64,000 bases of DNA from Cyclobacteriaceae bacterium (GTDB lineage Bacteria > Bacteroidota > Bacteroidia > Cytophagales > Cyclobacteriaceae). The translations under genes were made by a program, and so were the position numbers. Positions 26,550-34,200 of this stretch are shown piece after piece. The notes under the pieces are model-generated. The model was given only the letters and a program-made list of their open reading frames with translations, ran no database searches and was not told the DNA's origin. Location of the stretch: positions 1-64,000 of the forward strand of contig JAHCHY010000011.1 in NCBI GenBank assembly GCA_026129485.1, in the 5' to 3' direction. Every line of letters begins with the position of its first letter. Position 1 is the first letter of the stretch.

Positions 26550-26584
26550 AGTGCTGAATATGCTTGAAAATGTATGTTTGGCGC

Positions 26585-28810
26585 ATGGCTTTCCCCGCAT
26601 TTAAGCAGCTCGACCAGATGGACTGCGGCCCTACGTGCCTGCGCATGGTGGCCAAGCACTATGGTCGCCATTATCCCCTGCATGAGCTAAGGAACAAATC
26701 CTTCATTACCCGCGAAGGTGTTTCGCTGTTAGGCATCAGCGATGCGGCTGAGGCAATCGGCTTTCGTACACTGGGTGTAAAAATACCTTTTGACAAATTG
26801 CAAAAAGATGCCGTGCTGCCCTGTGTGGCGCACTGGCACCAGCGCCATTTTGTAGTCATTTACAAAATCACCAACAGGCAGGTTTTTGTGGCCGACCCTG
26901 CGGCAGGGCTGGTGAGTTATACCCATGAAGAATTTAAGAAAGGGTGGCTGTCAGCCAAAGAAAACGGGCACGAAAACGGAGTAGCCTTGTTGTTGGAACC
27001 TACTCCTGAATTTTATGAACGCGAGCCGGAAGCAGCTAAGAATAAACGTAAAAGCTTAACCTACCTGCTGGGCTACCTGGTGCAGCACCGGAGGTTTATT
27101 GTCCAGTTGATCCTGGGCCTGCTTGCCGGGAGCATCATTCAGTTAGCTTTGCCTTTCTTAACCCAGTCTATTGTAGATGTAGGCATCAACACCCAAAACA
27201 TTCAATTCATTTACTTAGTGCTGGCCGGGCAGTTTGTGTTGTTTTTAAGCAGGCTTTCAGTTGATTTCATCCGCAGGTGGATTTTATTGTACCTGAGCAC
27301 ACGGATTAATATCGCGATCATTTCCGATTTTCTGATCAAGCTCTTCAAGCTTCCGATGCCTTTTTTTGAGGGGAAAATGATTGGCGATATTCTTCGCAGG
27401 ATTGAAGACCATACGCGCATCGAGCGTTTCCTTAGCACGTCATCGCTCAATATCCTGTTTTCACTTTTTAACCTCGTCATCTTTGGCGTGGTGCTGGCAA
27501 TTTATCATGTGCCCGTCTTCCTCGTGTTCTTTGGCATGAGTGCGCTCTACGTGTTGTATGTGCTGGTGTTTTTAAAGAAACGTGCCGAGCTGGACTACAA
27601 GCGCTTTCAGCAGATGGCCGATAACCAAAGCAACCTGATACAAACTGTACAGGGCATGAGCGAGATCAAGATGAACAACTGCGAAACGCAAAAGCGGTGG
27701 GAATGGGAGCGCATACAGGCTAAGCTGTTTCACATCAATGTGCAGTCCACCCGGTTGCAGCAATTCCAGGATGCCGGAAGCTTGTTCCTGAACGAATCCA
27801 AGAACATGATTATTACGGTGATGGCTGCGTTAGCCGTAATGAGTGGCGACATGACGTTGGGCATGATGCTGGCTGTGCAATACATCATTGGCCAGCTTAA
27901 TGCGCCTGTCAATGAGTTTATCGGGTTTACACGCGATTTTCAGGATGCGAAAATTAGTTTGGAACGAATTGGAGAAATACACTCCGTAGAAAACGAAGAA
28001 AACCTCACCCCTGGCCCCTCTCCGGACTTGTCCACCGTAGCTTTAGCGAATGTGGGGGAGAGGGACTTTAAAGCTTCGATTATTGTAAAGAATCTTTCCT
28101 TCCAATACGAAGGCCCAAACTCTCCTAAAGTTTTAGATGAAATTGATCTGGTTATCCCGGAAGGGAAAGTAACGGCCATAGTAGGCGCGAGTGGCAGTGG
28201 TAAAACCACGTTAATGAAGTTGTTGCTGAAATTTTACAAACCGCAAGCGGGTAAGATTGAGTTGGGGGGCGTTCCGTTAGAGAATATACATGCTTCCACC
28301 TGGCGGCAGTGCTGCGGCACGGTTATGCAGGATGGCTTTATTTTTTCCGATACTATTGCCCGCAACATTGCGCTGGGCGATGAAGAAGTGGATTACAAAA
28401 AGCTGCTCCATGCCGTTACCGTGGCCAACATTAAAGAGCATATTGAATCCTTACCGCTCCGCTACAACACCAAAGTGGGTGCCAACGGTATTGGCTTAAG
28501 CCAGGGCCAGAAGCAACGGCTGCTGATTGCCCGCGCGGTTTATAAAGACCCTGAGTATCTCTTTTTTGATGAAGCCACCAGCGCGTTGGATGCCAACAAC
28601 GAGAAGGTGATTATGGAAAACATGGATCAGTTCTTTAAAAGTAAAACTGTTCTGGTAATTGCCCACCGGCTGAGCACGGTAAAAAATGCCCACCAGATTG
28701 TGGTGCTGGAAAAAGGGAAAATTACAGAAATAGGTACACACGAAGAATTAACTGCGGCCAAAGGCCGATATTTTGAGTTGGTGAAAAACCAGTTAGAGCT
28801 TGGTAATTGA
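26585..28810 (+). CDS. Peptidase C39-domain ABC exporter
   Basis: A 741-residue inner-membrane exporter that cuts double-glycine leaders and exports the released peptides. The C39 triad is complete: Cys14 in QMDCGPTC, His88 in QRHFVVIY and Asp104 in VADPAAG. Membrane helices span about 155-440. The nucleotide-binding domain has Walker A GASGSGKTT near 533, signature LSQGQ near 638, Walker B YLFFDEAT and H-loop AHRLST. ATG 26585 is chosen because it gives the standard short N-terminus. Oddity: residues about 473-494 are encoded by a dispersed palindromic DNA repeat. Three GG-leader peptides downstream are the obvious cargo. Confidence 0.94.
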   Translation: MAFPAFKQLDQMDCGPTCLRMVAKHYGRHYPLHELRNKSFITREGVSLLGISDAAEAIGFRTLGVKIPFDKLQKDAVLPCVAHWHQRHFVVIYKITNRQVFVADPAAGLVSYTHEEFKKGWLSAKENGHENGVALLLEPTPEFYEREPEAAKNKRKSLTYLLGYLVQHRRFIVQLILGLLAGSIIQLALPFLTQSIVDVGINTQNIQFIYLVLAGQFVLFLSRLSVDFIRRWILLYLSTRINIAIISDFLIKLFKLPMPFFEGKMIGDILRRIEDHTRIERFLSTSSLNILFSLFNLVIFGVVLAIYHVPVFLVFFGMSALYVLYVLVFLKKRAELDYKRFQQMADNQSNLIQTVQGMSEIKMNNCETQKRWEWERIQAKLFHINVQSTRLQQFQDAGSLFLNESKNMIITVMAALAVMSGDMTLGMMLAVQYIIGQLNAPVNEFIGFTRDFQDAKISLERIGEIHSVENEENLTPGPSPDLSTVALANVGERDFKASIIVKNLSFQYEGPNSPKVLDEIDLVIPEGKVTAIVGASGSGKTTLMKLLLKFYKPQAGKIELGGVPLENIHASTWRQCCGTVMQDGFIFSDTIARNIALGDEEVDYKKLLHAVTVANIKEHIESLPLRYNTKVGANGIGLSQGQKQRLLIARAVYKDPEYLFFDEATSALDANNEKVIMENMDQFFKSKTVLVIAHRLSTVKNAHQIVVLEKGKITEIGTHEELTAAKGRYFELVKNQLELGN
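28003..28065 (+). repeat. In-frame dispersed palindromic repeat inside the exporter gene
   Basis: CCTCACCCCTGGCCCCTCTCC (from 28003) and GGGGGAGAGGG (28054-28064) form an inverted pair. The part between reads, on the minus strand, FAKATVDKS. Translation gives LTPGPSPDLSTVALANVGER, a phrase typical of repeat-derived protein inserts. It occupies the loop between the membrane and ATPase domains and does not break the frame. Confidence 0.65.
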
Positions 28811-28862
28811 TGAAGATGATGTGATTTGAATTTTGAACCTCAAATTTTAAATTGATAAGCTT

Positions 28863-29183
28863 ATGAGCTTGATAGATTTTGAACGGCTTGAACGGATGCA
28901 CGACCTGATTTGTCGCAGGGCAACCGGAACACCCGATACGTTTTCTGAAAAGCTGGGTATCAGCAAAAGTATGCTGATGGTCAACCTGGCCCAGTTGAAG
29001 GAAAGGGGCGGGCCTATCCGGTACGACCTACTTAGCCAAACGTATTATTATACCCGGCCCTGCCGGCTGGTTTTTGGGTATGAAATAGACAAAGATGTGA
29101 TGGGTCAGGTTAAAGGCGGGGAAAATATTTTTGAAAAAAGACTCATTCCAATCTCATTAGAATGGGGTTTTGCAGGTTTGTAG
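28863..29183 (+). CDS. Small helix-turn-helix protein with unusual C-terminal extension
   Basis: A 106-residue protein. Residues about 5-75 form a winged HTH of a kind common beside Bacteroidota peptide exporters (LERMHDLICRRATGTPDTFSEKLGISKSMLMVNLAQLKERGGPIRYD, then YYYTRPCRLVFGYE). It is a candidate regulator of the island. After residue 75 the chain runs into sequence encoded by the repeated leader element and contains DVMGQVKGG, which resembles a double-glycine cleavage site. Whether the tail is native or the result of fusion to the repeat is open. Confidence 0.65.
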   Translation: MSLIDFERLERMHDLICRRATGTPDTFSEKLGISKSMLMVNLAQLKERGGPIRYDLLSQTYYYTRPCRLVFGYEIDKDVMGQVKGGENIFEKRLIPISLEWGFAGL

Positions 29184-29237
29184 GGCAGGGGGCTTGAACC
29201 CATGCCGCGGATACCGAAAAGCGAATGAGTAGGTAAC
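29109..29237 (+). promoter_or_regulatory. Conserved leader element, copy 1
   Basis: First of three related segments of about 125 bases. Shared landmarks are TTAAAGGC, CATTCCAATCTCATTAGAATGG, TTTTGCAGGTTTGTAG, a G-rich/C-rich hairpin around CTTGAACCC, and CCGCGGATACCGAAAAGCGAA. Its first half also encodes the end of the HTH gene. It ends 21 bases before peptide gene 1. It is likely an RNA leader or promoter region. Confidence 0.55.
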
Positions 29238-29258
29238 TTACTTTGTAAATCTAATTTT

Positions 29259-29498
29259 ATGAAAATTGCTAACTTCGTTCAATTTAAAATTGAAGATGAA
29301 AAACTCAAAAACATCAAAGGTGGGATGGAAATCTGGTGTTCGGTAAATGTAGGGTTTCCTGATGGATCTGGTTTTGTGAACATTGGTCAATGTTCAGGAA
29401 GTACTACTGAAGATTGCAGTAATTATGGTTCTACTCTTTGTAATTCTTACATGGGTGGCATGGGTGCAACTTCTTGTGAAGTTGTATGTACAGCATGA
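29259..29498 (+). CDS. Double-glycine-leader Cys-rich peptide 1
   Basis: A 79-residue precursor. The leader is 22 residues (KIEDEKLKNIKGG at its end), matching C39-processed leaders with hydrophobic positions before GG. The 57-residue core begins MEIWCSVNVG, is rich in Gly and Ser, and has six Cys (near residues 27, 46, 54, 62, 74, 78), enough for three disulfides. It lies directly behind leader copy 1 and is followed by a strong hairpin. Likely exported by the C39 transporter; bacteriocin or signalling roles are both possible. Confidence 0.75.
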   Translation: MKIANFVQFKIEDEKLKNIKGGMEIWCSVNVGFPDGSGFVNIGQCSGSTTEDCSNYGSTLCNSYMGGMGATSCEVVCTA

Positions 29499-29524
29499 TA
29501 TTTACTCAATGAATTTATGATTGG

Positions 29525-29595
29525 ACATCTCAATCACCTACGATGCTTATATTTTCACTTAACAACAAGCAAGTGGTGATTGAGATGTTCTTTTT
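29525..29595 (+). terminator. Hairpin with T-run after peptide gene 1
   Basis: A perfect 14-bp stem (29525-29538 ACATCTCAATCACC against 29575-29588) with a 36-base loop is followed by TTCTTTTT. It lies between peptide 1 and the thioredoxin gene, so it could stop most transcripts and keep peptide mRNA in excess. Confidence 0.6.
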
Positions 29596-29683
29596 AAATT
29601 TTAAAATACTTATGTAACCGTAATACAATCTCACTATTGAAACCTCAAATTAGATACGTTAATCAAGACCAGAGTTTATAGTT

Positions 29684-31090
29684 ATGCGAATTTTGTACTT
29701 AATAATATCCCTTATTTCATCCTGTAGTTTTTTTTGCTCTGCGAATTCATCCACGATCGTTATAGACAATGAAAGTGATTTTAAAGCTTTTGGTTTTTTC
29801 TATAGTGATAGATTTAATGATGTCAAGAATTCATTAATGGTAAGGCAAAAGGATTTAGCAGGTAAATATTTAAACCGCTATGTCATTACTACTGATGCGC
29901 CTTTAGTGGTTGTATTCACTAATGGTGGTATTATGAATGGTTATCCGGTCTTACTCTATCCAGGTGATACTTGTCGTGCATATAATGGGGAACATGGTTT
30001 TGTTTTTCGAAGTAACAATCATGGGGTTGGCGATCTGGCAATTCTCAACGAGATGGAACAGGCACATGGCTTTGTTATACCTGAAAATTTGGGGCTCACC
30101 ATTAGCAATCGGCTGGATGTAATGTATATAGTTGAACGTATTAACACTACGTACTTAAACAGAAGGCGATTTATTTTAGAGTATCAAAAGAAACAGACTG
30201 TTTCTGACGAATTTAAAATCGCAATAGAAAAACTCATTCACCAAAAGTATGTTACAAGCCTGCTTTTTCCTGTTTATGCAGGTCAGGATTCGGCTGGATA
30301 TGATTTTGAAAACCTTCCGCCTGAGTATCATACTATTCTCAAAAAGGAAATTGAAGGCGCGTTCGATGATTCTCAGATACATTCTCAATCATATCAATTA
30401 GTACTTTGGAACTACTGTAAATACCTGTCCAGAAATTCACTAAACACAAAAGAAGAATTTGTTTCTATGTTTAGGAACGCAAAAAATCATTTTTCCGGTA
30501 AGTCCAGAGAGTTTTTAATGTTTCTTATTCTTAAAAAATATACCGGCAAAGGATTACCTGATTTTCAGCATAATGCAGAAGTATTTTTGAGTGAATATCC
30601 TGAATCGGACTATAAAAAGTACTTGATTCGTTTAATACCCAGTGAGCTGACAAATGATATGATCGCATTGTCAGAAGAAAAATTAAGTACCTACAGAGAT
30701 ACTGATGTAACATGGAAAGAGATTTTAAATTCATACAAAGATAAAATTATCTATATTGATTTTTGGGCCAGTTGGTGCAAACCATGCATTCAAGAAATGC
30801 CCCATTCAGATAGATTACGTGATTCATTAAATGCTAAGAATATTATATTTCTGTATGTATCTGTAGATCAAAAGAAAGATGCATGGGTAAGAGCAGTAAA
30901 TAAACAGAGATCAAGTACAGACCAACATTTTCTGTTTCAAGGTAATTCACAGCTCAAAACCCTGTTTGCTTTACAGGCTATTCCGAAATATATTATTGTT
31001 GATAAGAGGGGAAATATATTTTCACCTGATGCACCGCGCCCGTCTGACCCACGCCTTAAGGAAGTATTGGTGAAATTGTTGAATGAATGA
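29684..31090 (+). CDS. Exported TlpA-like thiol-disulfide oxidoreductase
   Basis: A 468-residue protein with an N-terminal export signal; ISSC at residues 11-14 is a possible lipobox. Residues about 30-330 have no recognisable family. The C-terminal thioredoxin domain carries FWASWCKPC (Cys365 and Cys368) and the cis-proline stretch LQAIPKYIIVDKRG. Its place between Cys-rich peptide genes suggests it handles their disulfides or protects the producer. Its last 22 codons are duplicated downstream (32851-32919). AT-rich composition matches the rest of the island. Confidence 0.8.
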   Translation: MRILYLIISLISSCSFFCSANSSTIVIDNESDFKAFGFFYSDRFNDVKNSLMVRQKDLAGKYLNRYVITTDAPLVVVFTNGGIMNGYPVLLYPGDTCRAYNGEHGFVFRSNNHGVGDLAILNEMEQAHGFVIPENLGLTISNRLDVMYIVERINTTYLNRRRFILEYQKKQTVSDEFKIAIEKLIHQKYVTSLLFPVYAGQDSAGYDFENLPPEYHTILKKEIEGAFDDSQIHSQSYQLVLWNYCKYLSRNSLNTKEEFVSMFRNAKNHFSGKSREFLMFLILKKYTGKGLPDFQHNAEVFLSEYPESDYKKYLIRLIPSELTNDMIALSEEKLSTYRDTDVTWKEILNSYKDKIIYIDFWASWCKPCIQEMPHSDRLRDSLNAKNIIFLYVSVDQKKDAWVRAVNKQRSSTDQHFLFQGNSQLKTLFALQAIPKYIIVDKRGNIFSPDAPRPSDPRLKEVLVKLLNE

Positions 31091-31301
31091 ACATGATTTC
31101 GGTGCCTAATATGATTATGCGGTCTTGGCAGGTTGCAAGCTGGTGAAGATACCAACTTGAGCGGAGGACAGGGTGCCATGAGCAAGATTAAAGGCTGGAA
31201 ATATTTTTATAAAAAATGGTCATTCCAATCTCATTAGAATGGGATTTTGCAGGTTTGTAGAGCGGGGTCTTGAACCCCTGCCGCGGATACCGAAAAGCGA
31301 A
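31022..31301. repeat. 280-bp direct repeat, copy A
   Basis: Ungapped match to 32851-33130 with about eight differences. It starts within the last 23 codons of the thioredoxin gene and runs through the spacer into leader copy 2. With copy B it brackets peptide gene 2 and the following gene, so the 1.8-kb unit could be lost or amplified by homologous recombination. Confidence 0.9.
31133..31237 (+). CDS. Possible miniature GG-type peptide (copy A)
   Basis: A 34-codon TTG-started frame. A short acidic stretch (MQAGEDTNLSGG) is followed by a basic aromatic tail (GAMSKIKGWKYFYKKW). The pattern mimics a tiny GG-leader peptide. It lies in the duplicated repeat and has no independent support; it may equally be the end of a lost gene. 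Confidence 0.2.
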   Translation: MQAGEDTNLSGGQGAMSKIKGWKYFYKKWSFQSH

Positions 31302-31312
31302 AGAGTAGGTAA
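31187..31312 (+). promoter_or_regulatory. Conserved leader element, copy 2
   Basis: Nearly identical to copy 3 and clearly related to copy 1, which has one extra base in its first third. It contains the hairpin GGGGT-CTTGA-ACCCC (31264-31278) and ends 18 bases before peptide gene 2. Confidence 0.55.
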
Positions 31313-31330
31313 TCTTTTTTTCTGAAAATT

Positions 31331-31600
31331 ATGAGAAACAGGCTTATTAATTTTAAAGAATTTGAACTAAGTTCAACTGAACAAACCAGGATTTATGGAG
31401 CAAGCGATTTGTCTTATTGCTCAACTGCTTATGCAATCCGTTCATGTAATCAACTTGATAGCGGAGCAATGCAAGGGTGGAGCTATGGTTGGGCAGCAGG
31501 GGGCTGTTCGGTTTACTCTGGGGCTCAACTCTGGAATGCTGCCGCTGCACAGAGCATTCCTATGGATGGTAGTTGTGATACAGGATGGCTTATCTATTAA
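31331..31600 (+). CDS. GG-type-leader Cys-containing peptide 2
   Basis: An 89-residue precursor. The 24-residue leader ends FELSSTEQTRIYGA, so the cleavage site would be Gly-Ala, an accepted variant. It shares FK-FEL with peptide 3. The 65-residue core is Gly-, Ala-, Ser- and Trp-rich with four Cys (near residues 30, 39, 59 and 82) and an aromatic end (GWLIY). It lies inside the cassette bracketed by the 280-bp repeats. It is unrelated in core sequence to peptides 1 and 3. Confidence 0.68.
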   Translation: MRNRLINFKEFELSSTEQTRIYGASDLSYCSTAYAIRSCNQLDSGAMQGWSYGWAAGGCSVYSGAQLWNAAAAQSIPMDGSCDTGWLIY

Positions 31601-31615
31601 TGGACAAAATCTAAA

Positions 31616-31631
31616 TCACAATCGATTGTGA
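31616..31631 (+). promoter_or_regulatory. Palindrome between peptide gene 2 and the next gene
   Basis: TCACAATCGATTGTGA is a perfect 16-base palindrome ending 4 bases before the next ATG. As RNA it could reduce translation of the downstream gene relative to the peptide. Confidence 0.45.
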
Positions 31632-31635
31632 GAAT

Positions 31636-32838
31636 ATGAAAATGACCGTCATCCTTTTGATGTTCCAAATAATCTTTAGTCAGGTTAATGGACAGCTGAA
31701 AGGAAAGATAGTAAATGAAGATGGAGAGCCAATAGAAGGAGTTTATATCTTTTCTTACAGGTCGCAATTCAAACACACTTTTTCCGACAGGGAAGGTGTG
31801 TTTGCTATTTATTTTGAAAAAAGAAACACAAACTGCGAGCTGTTGTTTTATTCGGCAAATTATGCTGATACTCTTTTAACGGTTACCCCATCTGATAGCT
31901 TGATTTATCTTAAGTTATCGAAAAGGGCGGCATATGAAAGGCAGCATATCGCAGAAATTGAAGATGCAGGTATTGTTAACGTTGTAGAAAATGCAATTGA
32001 AGATTTATCCAGCAAAGTTCCTACATCTTCCCACCAATTAAGTGCTTTTTTAAGAGTTATTTCTACGAATAAAGGATTTGCTGTTGGTTTAATGGAGGCA
32101 TCAATCCGGATAGACGATCCTGGTTATTCATCTAAAAAACCAGTTGCCATAGTTGTTGATCAGTTAAGGGTAAGTATGTCCCGTGATAGTTCCCTTGTTA
32201 TGCCTGTACGTATCAAGAATCCTTTTATATCATTTAACCCGGTCTATCGGGCGTATGAATCCAGTCATGTACGCTTGATTCGAAAACATGGTACTGTGTT
32301 GAGTTCTTCACGTGATTTTGTTAAAGACACAAATTTTTTCATTGTAAGGCACGTACGCCATGACTCCAATAACTATGTTGAAGTTTATTTTGAAAAGAGT
32401 GCCGGAACTTTTTCTGAGAACGGTTTTCTTAGAATAAATGCCCAAAATAAATCAATAAAAGAATATAAACGAACGTTGTTTACAGATGACGAAGTTATAG
32501 ATGAGATTGAGTTAAAATTAGCAAGACGAGATGATGCTTATTATCCTACATACATTCGTACTTATCAGATTGCTCCTAACCTGATTCCCGGAGTAGGAAA
32601 GACATTCACCTATAACATATCAGAATTGTTTATAGAAAGAAATGATATAAGAACTCATGGTATTCATATTGAACCAAGAGAGCCGATGCCATTTGCCGGA
32701 AGATATGTTTATAACCCAGACTTTTGGGAAAATTATAACATGTTAAAGAAGCACCCGATTTCCGGTGATACGGGATTGCTGTTTATAGAGTGGACAAAAG
32801 ATTCTATGGAAAAAGAATTTATAGCGAATTCAAAATGA
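31636..32838 (+). CDS. Exported protein with carboxypeptidase-regulatory-like domain
   Basis: A 400-residue protein with a signal peptide (cleavage near VNG-Q, residue 19). An N-terminal CarboxypepD_reg-like beta sandwich (GKIVNEDGEPIEGVYIFSYRS to about residue 95) is followed by about 300 residues with no recognised family, rich in beta strands. Such proteins are usually outer-membrane or surface associated in this phylum. The gene is 35 bases after peptide gene 2, within the repeat-bracketed cassette. Processing, surface anchoring or self-protection are possible roles; none is shown. Confidence 0.6.
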   Translation: MKMTVILLMFQIIFSQVNGQLKGKIVNEDGEPIEGVYIFSYRSQFKHTFSDREGVFAIYFEKRNTNCELLFYSANYADTLLTVTPSDSLIYLKLSKRAAYERQHIAEIEDAGIVNVVENAIEDLSSKVPTSSHQLSAFLRVISTNKGFAVGLMEASIRIDDPGYSSKKPVAIVVDQLRVSMSRDSSLVMPVRIKNPFISFNPVYRAYESSHVRLIRKHGTVLSSSRDFVKDTNFFIVRHVRHDSNNYVEVYFEKSAGTFSENGFLRINAQNKSIKEYKRTLFTDDEVIDEIELKLARRDDAYYPTYIRTYQIAPNLIPGVGKTFTYNISELFIERNDIRTHGIHIEPREPMPFAGRYVYNPDFWENYNMLKKHPISGDTGLLFIEWTKDSMEKEFIANSK

Positions 32839-32850
32839 AACTCAATTTTC

Positions 32851-32919
32851 TCACCTGATGCACCACGCCCGTCTGACCCACGCCTTAAGGAAGTATTGGT
32901 GAAATTGTTGAATGAATGA
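32851..32919 (+). pseudogene. Orphan 3' end of the TlpA-like gene
   Basis: Twenty-two codons plus stop identical in protein sequence to the end of the gene at 29684 (SPDAPRPSDPRLKEVLVKLL). No start codon or upstream coding part exists. It is a by-product of the duplication. Confidence 0.85.
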
Positions 32920-32961
32920 ACATGATTTCGGTGCCTAATATGATTATGCGGTCTTGGCAGA

Positions 32962-33066
32962 TTGCAAGCTGGTGAAGATACCAACTTGAACGGAGGACAG
33001 GGTGCCATGAGCAAGATTAAAGGCTGGAAATATTTTTATAAAAAATGGTCATTCCAATCTCATTAG
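32962..33066 (+). CDS. Possible miniature GG-type peptide (copy B)
   Basis: The same 34-codon frame as at 31133, with one residue changed (NLSGG to NLNGG). Because the whole 280-bp block is a recent copy, the intact frame is not evidence of selection. Confidence 0.2.
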   Translation: MQAGEDTNLNGGQGAMSKIKGWKYFYKKWSFQSH

Positions 33067-33135
33067 AATGGGATTTTGCAGGTTTGTAGACAGGGGTCTT
33101 GAATCCCAGCCGCGGATACTGAAAAGCGAATGACC
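33016..33135 (+). promoter_or_regulatory. Conserved leader element, copy 3
   Basis: Third copy of the leader. It precedes the LolA-like gene rather than a peptide gene; peptide 3 follows that gene immediately. The hairpin here reads GGGGT-CTTGA-ATCCC, still able to pair with one G-U. Confidence 0.5.
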
Positions 33136-33190
33136 AAATTAATTTGTGAGAAAGTTTCAATACTTCTATTTCATAAAACCTCCAATCCAT

Positions 33191-33973
33191 ATGGTAAGAA
33201 GCATTTGTCTTAGCTGTTTCATGTTTATGCCTGTTTTATGGTGTGATGCCTTAGCGAAAAGTCAGATTTTGGCTCAAGATTCGACTCAAGTGATTTTGAG
33301 TCATTATCTAATGACGGCTGGTGGTATGGAAAAGTGGAGAGCCTTGCAAAGTGTTGTTCTATCAATGACCCAGTACCCTAAAGGTGAAAGTGTTATTAAG
33401 ATAGCCTCAATTCATAATGGCCAGGTATATGATCGCTGGATATCTTATTCAAACAACGGAGATTCTTCAACTACATGTTTCAATGGGGATAAATACTGGC
33501 GTCAGGTTAAAGGTGATCCACCAGAATCATTTGATTTTTATGCGCCTGTTTATGCAAAATATGCACGATTAAGTGAGCCAACTTTCATGTTAAATGCAGA
33601 TTCGATTAAGCTTGATGGAACGGTTGAGTTTATCGCAGGAGATAAAAAAGCATTGTGTTATCAACTTGCACTTTATGTTGATGGCAGCCGATATTATAAA
33701 TACATTAATGCAAGCACATACTACCTTGAAGGTTACTCGCGTGGCGAGCCCGGAGATCCGGTAACTTCATTGAATGATTACAGAGAAATTGATGGCTTGT
33801 TAGTTCCGTTTGAAGAGATTACTTATCGAGGGAAGAGTATTGAATCCAGATTTGTTAAAAAAGCGATCTTCTTCAATAAGAATATACCTATGCAAGTCTA
33901 TGATTACCCAAAGGGGTCAACGAATATTATTTCTAATACTTTATTATTTAACTTAATCCAAAAAGACAAATGA
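33191..33973 (+). CDS. Exported LolA-like protein
   Basis: A 260-residue protein with a signal peptide (MVRSICLSCFMFMPVLWCDA). ATG 33191 is preferred to an in-frame GTG at 33146 because it places the hydrophobic signal at the start. The body resembles outer-membrane lipoprotein-sorting (LolA/LppX-like) folds: SHYLMTAGGMEKWRALQSVVLSMTQ near the start and the late stretch YREIDGLLVPFEEITYRG. Such folds carry hydrophobic ligands. It overlaps peptide gene 3 by 4 bases (ATGA), so the two are translationally coupled. Confidence 0.6.
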   Translation: MVRSICLSCFMFMPVLWCDALAKSQILAQDSTQVILSHYLMTAGGMEKWRALQSVVLSMTQYPKGESVIKIASIHNGQVYDRWISYSNNGDSSTTCFNGDKYWRQVKGDPPESFDFYAPVYAKYARLSEPTFMLNADSIKLDGTVEFIAGDKKALCYQLALYVDGSRYYKYINASTYYLEGYSRGEPGDPVTSLNDYREIDGLLVPFEEITYRGKSIESRFVKKAIFFNKNIPMQVYDYPKGSTNIISNTLLFNLIQKDK

Positions 33974-34200
33974 AAAATTTAATCCAATCATTTAAGAGTT
34001 TTGAATTGAAAAGAGGTGAACTAACAATGATAAAAGGTGGTAGCGGTTGCGCGTGTCATCAAGCAGCACCTTATGCGTGTACTGCTGGAGGCTATGTACC
34101 GGGTACAAGTGGCCACTATAATTGTATGGTTGATGTTTATCAAGATTGCTGCAATATGCCTGCTACAGGATGTACTTGTAATCCTGTTAATCCGGGTTAA
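33970..34200 (+). CDS. Double-glycine-leader Cys-rich peptide 3
   Basis: A 76-residue precursor. The 24-residue leader ends FELKRGELTMIKGG, a canonical C39 site. The 52-residue core has eight Cys in the order CAC, C, C, CC, C, C (SGCACHQ, then DCC, then TGCTC), the highest density of the three, enough for four disulfides. Its start codon overlaps the preceding gene by ATGA coupling. A weak hairpin follows, then the VKOR-fusion gene. Confidence 0.75.
   Translation: MKNLIQSFKSFELKRGELTMIKGGSGCACHQAAPYACTAGGYVPGTSGHYNCMVDVYQDCCNMPATGCTCNPVNPG

Larger units (their letters stand above)
32851..33130. repeat. 280-bp direct repeat, copy B
   Basis: Second copy of the segment at 31022-31301, about 97% identical with no gaps. 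It begins 13 bases after the stop of the preceding gene and carries a thioredoxin-gene tail with no upstream body. That shows the duplication moved from copy A to here, or that an intervening gene body was lost. Confidence 0.9.

Noticed and set aside
28003-28065. Frameshift or gene break in the exporter
   Set aside because: The repeat is in frame and all ATPase motifs follow normally.
31187-31312. tRNA-like T-arm pattern in the leader elements
   Set aside because: Only the G-rich/C-rich hairpin resembles a tRNA arm; no cloverleaf can be built.
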